Below are positions 37,301 through 49,300 of a stretch of DNA of 64,000 nt, one piece after another. The position numbers were made by a program, and so were the translations under genes. Location of the stretch: assembly GCF_037975245.1 (NCBI RefSeq), contig NC_092566.1:17641001-17705000 (forward strand), read 5' to 3'. Below the pieces are notes generated by a model, which worked only from the letters and a program-made list of their open reading frames with translations, made no database searches and had not been told where the DNA came from. Each line of letters starts with the position of its first letter. Within the stretch, counting starts at the first letter, position 1. Source of the stretch: Apostichopus japonicus. Taxonomy: Eukaryota > Echinodermata > Holothuroidea > Aspidochirotida > Stichopodidae.

Positions 37301-40300
37301 AGGTGCAGACATAAGCACTGCATAGAAGATTACAAGTAATATACAGTAGTTCAAACTGTATAATACACCACCTTTCATCTTGTATTGAACTCTTCCTCAT
37401 CTAGGTGTTCAAATGTTACCAGTCAATGGATCCTCAACTCCATTGCCTCTGTGTATACGGTGGTGTCAGCTACAATCAACAGACAAACGCCCTGCGAAGA
37501 GGAGTCGACATAGTCGTGGGAACCCCGGGCCGTATCGGCGATCTCGTCCAACGGCAAGCTCTCGACCTGTCCCAGTTGCAGTTTGTGGTGTTGGACGAAG
37601 TAGACCGCATGTTGGACATGGGTTTTGCTGCTGATGTAGAGAATTTAATTACTCCTTCCTACTCCAGGGGTAAGTGGTGGACCTTTAAAGGGTAGTGCCA
37701 CCTTCTTCCGCACAACCCATTGACATAGACATATTACATGACAAAGTTCATACCCCTCCCCTCCCTCCCTCCCTCCCTCCCTCCCTCCCCTCTTTGAAAT
37801 TTATTGTAAAAGTTTCAATACATAGCAATGTCTGCTAAATATGTTGAATTCATGTCAAATTAAGTATGTGACTGACTCAAGTGTGATTTTTAAGTATGGC
37901 TGGGTAGATGGCTAATGACTAATAGGACAGGGAAATGAATGCCAACTTTGTATATTGTGATAATCATATGCTGACTGAACTGTGATGGTAAATATGCTGA
38001 CGGGGGTATGATGTTGTAAGGGGTCTGACCTACTGTATTAGGGCAGTGGGGTCTGGCAAAAATTACTCTAACCTCTCAGCTTTGTGTCCAATGAAAACGT
38101 TCATTGAAGTCCATTTGGCTCATAGGATGATGGCCTTGTGTTACTGGTCTCGATTGGCTGTGTGCAATTTGCAGCCGTTGAAAACGTCAGTATGTTCTGT
38201 ATTTGAGTAAACATTGACTGAACTGACTAAACATTGTTCTGTATTTGAGTAGTTAAGATGTATCCATCATTGTTCATGACTGATATTTAATGATCTTCTG
38301 AATAAACATTGTTCGGAATGACCAAATTTCCCTTGGAAGTCATGTGACAGATGCGTAGCTACTGTACCAAAAAATCACAACTAGAGAGCTTTGACAAACC
38401 ATTAATATGCAGATACTTACCAATATGTTGAATTTTCTCCAAAAAGTCAGTCGAAATGATGTCAAAGGAATTGCCGTCTGAAACTTTCATGACGAGGATT
38501 ATCAAATACTGATCTACTGACTAGAGGAAAAATAAACTGATTTGTTCATTTAATTGTCAGTGTGACATGCCTGAAGATACTTATTGATGAGCAACATGCC
38601 AAGAATATTCACAATTTAAGCCCAAACTACTGCAAGTGTATAAAACACAAAACTACTGGCTAACATCAAGTTTTCACTGGCATTTCCCTGAATTGCAACA
38701 CACGTCAGTAACTGTTCAATGTTAAAGGAGCAGTCCAATGATATTTGCTGATAATAAACAACTACAGGGCATATGTGAGGTACGAAATATCATGCAAAGT
38801 GTTGACTGACGATTAGACCCAACTGATTTTTGATGTTAATTGGTAGAATGTAGGACAGCCTTTTCTTTTCTACTGGCATGAAAAGCATCCTGATGTAGGA
38901 ATCCTTGAAAATCAGTCCTGGACTGTTGTCAGATAGTTGAAAAATGACCGTTAGTAACTCTTTGTAAACTGTCGTCTTTGTTTTACAGAAAGTCAGTCAA
39001 ATCCGCAGACGTTACTGTTTTCGGCGACGATGCCTCCATGGGTGTTGAAGATAGCTAACAAATACCTGAACAATAGTTACAAAACAATAGATCTTGTTGG
39101 GAAAGAAGGACTGCAAACTGCAACAACTGTCACGGTATGTCTTGACTTTTTTCTCTCTTTATTTTTGGTGGGGGAAGGATGGATGGATGTGGGTGGGTGG
39201 GAGGGTAGGATGGGAAGAATGGAATGGATGTGTAGAGAGTCATTGAACATTGTCACTGATCATACAAAAGCTAGAGGCGGTTACAAACGTATCTATAACG
39301 CACTAACAGCTTAAAAATGTATTTTGAAAACTGTTGTTCTGAAGCATTAATGTACTGTGCTATTTATTGCACATATGACAAGAAGATAAACATTTATTAC
39401 ATAACTTTCCTTTCAGTTGCCCTTCTTGGTTGTGTTTCCTCTATGAACTTGTATTGTTCCCCTAGATTAGCATGTTTCTGTTTGAAGAAGAAAAAAAAAA
39501 AAAATCTTCTAGAGTAGGATAACTGCTGCATTTGTTTCTGTCCTCTGAGAGTTCATATGAAGACCATAATCAGAGATGCCAGAATTCCGGCAATAGCCAG
39601 AATTCCAGCTTTTTCCCGATTTTGAAATTTGATTCAGGCTCCACACGATCTTTCGGTCCCAGTTGAAACAGACATCAGCTTTTTCCGCGAATTTCTAACT
39701 ATTATCCTAGCACACTGTAGCATACGCAAATTGGAGCCAATACCGCAATTTTTTCCCTGGATTTTCATAACGTCCCAACATTAGCTTAGATAGTCTTTGG
39801 GACATCCAAGTCTCCACAACTTTCAGGCCCTAGGGGTAAACCCTGCTGGCATCCCTGCATAATGCTGTCCGATAGTCAATTATGCTAGATTCTTTTTGGC
39901 ATCACAGATTGACAAAATATAAGTTTTGTTAGCTTTTTGCTGAGTGTTAACTGCTTACATTTTAAGGTTTTAAAGATCAGTTGTGATAATAATACAAGAT
40001 GCTATATTGACAAACTTCTGTTATCATGAAAGAACAACCACCGTTTAAACTCACTTGGCATTCTCATGTCACTCCCTCTGGTATCTTGCCAGACACCATC
40101 TATATCATCGTGAAAATCAATCATATTCATTAGTCATGCAAAAACAAAATTGTGCTTTCTTAAAAATATAGCTTGATGTAACTGTGTTGCCATGGAAAGT
40201 TTATCCAGATTTGACCATTTCAATTGATGTGGACAGGTTTGTTCAAGATTGATGTCCTGTTCTATGTCCAGTACTGTCATATTCTTCAGTAGTAAATACC

Positions 40301-43300
40301 ACGTTGACCCTGTTTCTCTCCGCCCGTTATCCTTTATGCAGCATTTAGCTATACGTTGCAAACCTGGTCTGGAACCAGGCCTCATCACTGACATTTTCCA
40401 AAGGTATGCTGGGAAATCCGGCCAAGGTATTGTATTCTGTCAGACCAAAAACCAAGTGAATTCCATGCTGGGAGACGATAATTTTGGGCTCCATGCCATG
40501 CTTCTACACGGTGACATCGAACAGGCAAGGAGGGAATTGACGCTTAATGTAAGTTTAATGCTTGTTTGCGTTCAAATTAACTGATTGAAAGTCTTTTTTC
40601 TTCCTAGTTTTTTGTTTTCAATTCCTTTGGATGACAGTCTTATTCCACTGTAAGATAGTCAGGAGGGGGGGGGGGGGGTTGGGACGCGTGCAGGGAATAA
40701 TTTCTAGTTTGCAACTCTACTTGTGTAGAAATACTGCTATACAAACTTCTAACTTGTATACACTTAGCAATTTTACATTATGTAACATTTTGCTCAGGTA
40801 TACTGGATGTATTTGTCCCTGGTGTGGATGTCAACTTAACTGGCTCTGAAGATTTTGGTGTACATTCAGACAAATTTAGGCAAAGCAGTTCAAATGTCTA
40901 CTATCAAAAATACAAGGAAAGAATAGGGACTGGTATAGTTGTGATGCATAGATGGGTTACAGTGTTAAGAAGTATAAACAATTCCACTCCCAGTGTTTCA
41001 ATCAACTTCATAAGGATTGGGCTTCTTCAACAGGGCTTACCTTAACCTTTGCAATGGTGTTAACAAGACAGTGGTCGTACATTCTTCGAGTAAAAGCCAA
41101 TAGCCTCTTAATCTGTACTTTGTTATGAGCATCGGTTAGCAGTACGACTGAAACACAGCAATCTATCGTCACTATCAATGTTGCTTTTGTGTGTGTGGTT
41201 TCTGTGCATTGTTGTGACATTTGTTTTTTAATCATTAAACTGAGGTGTACAGGTACCACCAATGATTTAATATTCAAATGAGTGGTCGTATTTGGCGAAT
41301 ATCAATTAGTTGAGCAGGTGCTATATTACCATGTATAGTATGTGTGTCTTTTGTCTGTGTGCTTGTGTGTTGTGGTAGATGGATTCCGAAACAATTCACC
41401 ATGGACAATTCTGAGCCAGATAAGTGATACATGAGTGACAAATAAGTGTACACATGCACAAACAGAGGCAATTGGTAAACAAGACCGATTCACCGAAGTC
41501 TTGTTGCATTTCCATTTTCCTCACAAAGTCGGTGGAAATGATGTCAAAGGAATTGCCGTCTGAAACTTTCATGACGAGGATTATCAAATACTGATCTACT
41601 GACTGGAGGAAAAATAAACTGATTTTTTTTTAAGTTTGATTGATAATCTGCAAACACTCCAAATATGCTGTGGATTTTACTGGATGCAGAATCTGAATTA
41701 TTATTGGCAAAACAAACGCGATCTATGATCAATGTGGTAGTGATAACGTTAGCGCACAATGTCGCCAAACAGCTACTGAATATCTTACAGACTTAAAAAG
41801 TCCATTCGGGAAAGTGTTTTGTTGGTCTTTCACACCCAAGAGTGGAGACAAGTACATCTATTGGCTAACTGAGATGAGTTTTGAGAATGCTGTGTCTGAA
41901 AATCTTTTAAGATGATAACCTTCTATGAAAGCTGAGCATTGTCAATATGACTGCTTACATTCACCTTGGCAACATGAAAGGAAACAACAAAGTGAGGGAA
42001 ATTAAGGTCTCTTTTTATCCTCCAATGGGCATCACAGATTGACCAAATATAAGTTTTGTTAGCGTGTTGCTGAGTGTTACTGGTTGGACTTTGTTGAGGT
42101 TTCAAAACATCAGTTGTGGCAATACAGGATGAGACTTTGAACATTGTATTGTTGGCTTATTCATTTTACTATGGAAAAACGACCAGCTCTTTAAATACCA
42201 CCACTAAGAGAAATCTATTAGGTTGCATGATGCATGCATAGTAAAAGGTATCCCATTTCGAGTACTGTTTTAGACTTTTAGAGGATGGCTTAGGGCGCAA
42301 AGTTTATTTTCATATTTTGTAGATTATTAAAAAAAAAGTACACTGACCCTTTTAAACAGAGCCTAGGCTCATCAGTAAAAAGACTACAGCAGACTATATA
42401 GTCTAATGCACAGATCAAATATAGGTCGGTTCTCAGGTACAACAGGAAACCCAACAGGATCTAGAACATGAGAATTTAACACCTCTCAAATGACTTGTTT
42501 ATGATATTTTGCAATTTATGTCAAGGACGAATTGCATTGAGTGGCATTCAAGTGGTTAATAAGGTAAATGACTAGGTGTTAGTTGAGTGTTTGGATTAAT
42601 GAAGCAATGAATTAACAAAACCATTAAAGGCATACAACTCAGTTTGCCATTCTTCTTTATTAATTTAGGTTTAAAGGAGCACTTCTGAGATATAGTATAT
42701 TGTAAGGTACCAGAACAACTGTAGACATTTTACTATTGCTCACAATTTATCCATTTTTATCTCAATACATTACATGTATAGAGATATTGTAACAGTAAGT
42801 GGGACTTTCTCTTCTCTTAAAAATTTTTCAGCGTCTTCAAACAAAGTTCTTTTTCTCTGGAATTTCCAGAGCAAGAATATATCATATAGACCAACAAAAG
42901 TTACTATTTTTTATTCCAGAATTGTATCTCATTCTGTGACTTTTTCACCGATTTATGTCCAAATCGGGCCAATTTGGACTGAAAACACACTTTGACAGAC
43001 CTGTTTTGCACACGCTCCAAAACTTATGTTTTATGAAAGAGAATAGAATAGAACTGTCTTTCAACAGTGGTATCGTCTAAGATAGGGTCCTATGTATTAT
43101 ATATTTTATTAAAATTTTAAACTTTCATTTGTTGTTTACAGGTAGGTATTAATAAGAATTTTACTACTTGTATATGACATTTAATGGCTTTTATTTGCTT
43201 GATTTGATGTTTAAATGATTTTTCTTTCTTAAAACAACACTGAGCTGCCGCCCCTACTTTTAGTAAAAAGGTCCGTTTTTGATGATTAAGCCCCGCCCCC

Positions 43301-46300
43301 AAGTCTGTTTTGTAGCAGATTGGCTATGACTCATAACAGCTACATGTTAGATATACGAAAATGGCTACCCTCGCGAACAATTTTCTGTTCTGTAGTTAGG
43401 TACGCGGAAAAACGTGGGTTGTTTCGATATCTAGAAGTGGACACAGTTTTGATGGTAGTCACCACTACAGTCTACAGTAACATACAGTAGGTCAATAGGC
43501 CTAGCTCTCAAGGCAGGCATCAAGAATATGGTCGAGTTGTTCGCCTCTTCTAATTTGGCTGTTGTCAATGACGTCAAACTATATGACCAAAAAGTCCAAC
43601 TGAGACTGACCTACAGGGATGTAAGTCTTCCGTATTTTTACGGAAATCCGTTTTTTTTTTATTCCAATAAAGTTCCACAAAATTGTTCGAATATCAAAGA
43701 CACAACGCGGCAAAAATGCCTGGCCCGTTGCAGCAAGCTAACTTCAACTTTCACTCATCGATCAATCAAAATACCATTCCTGTTTCGCATCATCGCATTG
43801 CACTGTACAACATTGTGCCATGTGAATATCGTTGCGTACGTGCGAACTTCAAATCGCCATAACTCATTTCTGTTCTTTGAAAAACCTTGCCTAATTCACG
43901 TTGATTGGACTGCTAATTAATATCTTCGTAACTGCTGGTGCTCGACATAACTTTCGGAATTAACGCTTGTGATATTTGTGAGCGGCGGAAATCTACGGGA
44001 TACGCATATGAAAGTCGATATTTGTGATCGCATTCGAATGTGAGACTGTTTTTTATTCCGTAGTTCGCTGCGACGTATTCGTAACTTTGAGGTAGCCTAA
44101 CATAACGATAGTGTGTAAGTAGTAAGAACTAGGGGTAAGATGTGTTAGCGCTAATACTTCTGAGCTAGCCTAACATAACGATAGTGTGTAAGTAGTCAGA
44201 GCTAGGAGTAGGATGTGTTAGGACGGCATTCACCCGGGGTCTCCGAATAGTTTTCCGGTTTTTTTTTTTGGCTGCACTTACATCCCTGGACCTAAGATGA
44301 AGGATACCACATAAAAAACAAGTTCTTAAATATTCTATGACATTACTAAACCTTGCAACGTCGTTCTTTCGACTAACAGGCAATGAGCGCTAAAGGCAAG
44401 ACTAGCAGGATAAAGTGTAACCTGCAGAGACTATTCGTGGCAAAAATGCAAGTTATATATTTGTTGTACCATGATTGATATTGATAATTGTAGAGACAGA
44501 GCAAAGATTTGAAATTAGGAATAAAAATTAAAACTTCCAGTATTGAGATACTGCATCATTGATGCTCTTGTTGGACTACCACATATCGAGACTAGAATTT
44601 TGGCTTAATGCCATCCTTTAATCTTCATCCTCTCCTTAGCAAATTTTGATGAAGTCTAGTGATTAAGCCTCAATAAAACAATTGGATTAAATGACTCTGG
44701 TGGACTGGATTAAACCGATGGCTTTAGTTCACACTGATGGCTTCAATTTGTACACTTGATGGTCTCAGTTCAACACTGATGGCTCCAGTGCACACTAATC
44801 CTCTAACTAAAGAGCTTCAGAAATGCTTCAAGATCTGAAGCTGTGTGGAAGACTGATTAATCAATGAAAAAACAAATTATTGTATTTAACTTTGTAATTA
44901 TTTATCGTTTGTCAAACATCTCTTCTACAGAAATTTCGTCAGGGTCTATTCAAGGTCTTAGTGACCACAGATGTGGCTTCAAGGGGATTAGATATACCAG
45001 AAGTGGACTTAGTTCTGCAGTGTCAGCCACCCAATGTAAGTTATGGATGGAATTCATGGACTAGGGAATGTCGTGCCGAATGGCAGGCAATTAATTTGGA
45101 AGGAATATAATTTGCAACCAGGGCTTTGCTCTGTTTTCATCAGGTTTTGCATGATCAGCGATGTTCAGGATTTGCCATCTTGAATATATTCTATAGATGT
45201 GAATCCTGCTGACTAATTATTACTCGTCTGCATGTTGCTGGATATTAAAACAGAAAGTCCTTTGCCAAAAAAAATTTAGGATGAGTGGGGACTGATTTGA
45301 ATGATCTCACAAAACACTTTGTAATGTTTAAATGAGGAAAACGGACTAAACAAAGCTTCATTCATACCTAGTAAAGATTCCTAAATCCTATTGGTCCATT
45401 CAGGTCAGCTGACCGTGGTTAATCCTGTGAGTAACGCACGGTAAAATTACAGGGCATCACTTTAATAAATCTTTGGTTATATGTAACCAAAAATGTTTTG
45501 TTTTTTGATTTTTCCCCCACACAAATGGTAGCGTATGAATGAACGGGGTTAATCAACGGTCTAGCGTGCGTTACTCACATGATTAATGCACTCCGGGTGT
45601 TAATGCTATCGCTGGATGCACTCGGCTCCGCCCTCGTGCATCGCTTGCACTATCCCCGGATCGTGCATTAATCCTGTGAGTAACGCACGCTAGACCGTTG
45701 ATTAACCCCTTATTCAATCAAGTGAAGAGTTTTGAAGTAAAAGTGTTGTGGGGCCTCAAAATATATTCTAGGAATCCCTCCCCCCCCCAAACACACCTCA
45801 CAAACACCCTTTTTTCTTCCCAGTTGTTTCAGAGTTTGACTGCAGTTGACTACATTGGTGATCGAATTGAAATGCTTGTTTAAGTTGTAGAATTGGTGAC
45901 CTTCAAAGTAAATTGATTCCAATCACGTCAGTCAGATGTAAACACAAAATTAACTTTGTTATTCTCGATAGCAATACTTTTTAGATTTAAAGATAAATTT
46001 TAATTGTTACACCATTCTTGATTTCTGTCTCTTCTAGGATGTAGACAGTTATATTCACAGATCAGGGAGGACGGGGCGTGCGGGCAGACCTGGTGTAAGT
46101 ATATGTCTCTACATGCCAGGATGCGAGCAGGAACTACAGAACGTTGAAAGAAGAGCAGTGAGTAACATTATGATTATTGATACAGCACTAACAACATGTG
46201 CACAGTAACTACATCTGAACAGGAACAACATATGAATAGGAACAACATGTGAATAGGAATAACATGTGAACAGTAACAACGTGCACAGGAACAACATGTG

Positions 46301-49300
46301 AATACTAATAACATGTGCACAGTAACTACATGTGAACAGGAACAACATATGAACAGGAACAACATGTGAATAGGAACAACATGTGAATAGGAATAACATG
46401 TGAACAGTAACTACATGTGCACAGGAACAACATGTGAATAGGAATAACATGTGAACAGTAACAACGTGCACAGGAACAACATGTGAATACTAATAACATG
46501 TGCACAGTAACTACATGTGAACAGGAACAACATATGAACAGGAACAACATGTGAATAGGAACAACATGTGAATAGGAATAACATGTGAACAGTAACTACA
46601 TGTGCACAGGAACAACATGTGAACAGGAACAACATGTGAACAGTAACTACATGTGAACAGGAACAACATGTGAACAGGAACAACATGTGAATAGGAACAG
46701 CATGTGAATAGGAATAACATGTGAACAGTAACTACATGTGCACAGGAACAACATGTGAACAGGAACAACATGTGAACAGTAACTACATGTGAACAGGAAC
46801 AACATGTGAACAGGAACAACATGTGAATAGGAACAACATGTGAATAGGAATAACATGTGCACAGTAACTACATCTGAACAGGAACAACATGTGAATAGGA
46901 ACAACATGTGGACAGTAACAACATGTGAACAGTAACTACATGTGAACAGGAACAACATGTGAACAGGAACAACATGTGAACAGTAACTACATGTGAACAG
47001 GAACAACATGTGAACAGGAACAACATGTGAATAGGAACAACATGTGAATAGGAATAACATGTGCACAGTAACTACATCTGAACAGGAACAACATGTGAAT
47101 AGGAACAACATGTGGACAGTAACAACATGTGAACAGTAACTACATGTGAACAGGAACAACATGTGGACAGTAACAACATGTGAACAGTAACTACATGTGA
47201 ACAGGAACAACATATGAACAGTAACTACATGTAAACAGGAACTACTTGGGTCCAGTAACAAAATGTGCACAGGAACAAAATGTGCACAGGAACATGTGCA
47301 CAGTAACTACATGTGAACAGGAACAACATATGAACAGTAACTACATGTGAATAGGAACAACATGTGCACAGTTACTACATGTGAACAGGAACAACATATG
47401 AACAGTAACTACATGTGAACAGGAACAACATGTGCACAGTAACTATGTGTGAACAGGAACAACATATGAACAGTAACTACATGTGCACAGAAACAATATA
47501 TGGACAGGAACAACATGTGAGCAGTAACTACATGTGAACAGGAACATGTGAACAGGAACAACATATGAACAGGAACAACATGTGCACAGGAACAATATGT
47601 GCACAAGAACAACATGTGAACATTAACTACATGTCAACAGGAACAACATGTCAACAGTAACTACATGTCAACAGTAACTACATGTCAACAGGAACAACAT
47701 GTGTCCAGTCACTACATGTGAACAGGAACAACATGTGCACAGGAACAATATGTGCACAGTAACTACATATGCACAGGAAAAACATGTGAACAGTAAAGTT
47801 GCACAGGAACAACATGTGAATAGTAACTACATGTGAACAGGAACAACATGTGTCCAGTAACTACATGTGAACAGGAACAACATGTGAACAGTAACTATAT
47901 GTGAACAGGAACAACATGTATCCAGTAACTACATGTGAACAGGAACAACATATGCATCGTGTTTACGGTAACAGCACATGTATAGTCACATGTGCACAGT
48001 AACAAAATGTACACAGAACAACATTAGCACTTCGAACATAACTGTACAGAGATGGCATGCTTGGTTTAACATCATGCGTACAAAACAACACCTGTACAGT
48101 AACATGTGTACAGTAATGACATGAACACAGAAAACTCTGTTTCGTTTCAACATGGGTACAGTACGTAATTTGTCTAGCAGAGCTGTTTGTTTATCTCTCC
48201 TCGTGGTAACGGCTGAGATGACATGGGCATCTTGAACTTCACACTGTGAGTGCCCGTGGATGAGTATGTTCGCAGAACTAACAAGATTTTTGCCCGTTCC
48301 CATGGTTTTGCTGTAGTTGTCCGTAGGGATGAATAATTTAGCACGAGTTGTTTCTCTTTGGAGGAGTTTGTTTCTCTTTGATGGGTTCTCCTCTTCTCTT
48401 TGAAGGGTCTCCTTTTTGTAACTATTTTTATTGTACTTTGGGCTATATCCTTTATAGGTGTCTGCTGGGAATGAAGAGTTGTAATATTGTATTTGACAAA
48501 TTCCTATGGTTAACTCAAATTGGAGTAGTTGTTACCATACATTGTGTTTGACCCATGTAGGAGTGATATAAATGATCTTTTTATTGAATATTCATATCAC
48601 TTCAGATACATTCTATTGCATCAGATGGATTTGACTTACTTTATTGAGATTATTTCTCTCGATACTGAGCTAATTGTGAAATTGAAATGTATGATAAGTC
48701 TCTACATATTCATCTCTATATTCCTCACAAGTTGCAAATATGATGAAATGACTTTAATGTCTCATGTGCTTTCATCCCACAGCAACTTAAGTTTAAGCAA
48801 GTACCCCCACCCCAGCCAGAAGAACTCTACACAAGCAAACTTGAAAACCTGGAAAAGTAAGTTGTTGTGTTTGGAATGTTACTCTGCAACGTTCCAACTG
48901 CTGTCATTTAAGTGTTAATCCCAAATCACAGGGGGAAAACAATCCATGTGTGATGCATAGAAAATTCTCTCTTCAAATGCTTTGAGATGACATCCAAATG
49001 GATGGATCAGAAAGAGATTGATTATACTGTCTGCTGGCATCTTCATTCTAGCACTCTATATGCAATGTGTTAATTGGTTAAAACATACCTGGTCAGCCAT
49101 GAATGAAGTTAAAGTAGAGCCGTCCTCTCTCATCTGGGAGAGATTGTTGGATTAACCGATGGGGGACTACAAAAACTGGGCACTCGTGGTGTTCTCTGTG
49201 CAAATGAAGTACTTCTGTCGTACAGTACAATAGTACATGCACTCCACAACCAACCCTAAAAGCAGCAGACCAGATGAACAGCCAGTGAATCAGTGGAATA

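Noticed and set aside
43528-43620. Candidate exon [21 protein letters not shown] ending CAGGGAT|GTAAGT inside helicase intron 8
   Set aside because: It has a good donor but no acceptor or partner exon in phase with the helicase and no recognisable domain. It could be an alternative first exon of something else, but I cannot support it.
46109-47270. Several overlapping long minus-strand open frames rich in F, C, H and V
   Set aside because: They are stop-free readings of the intron 10 minisatellite.
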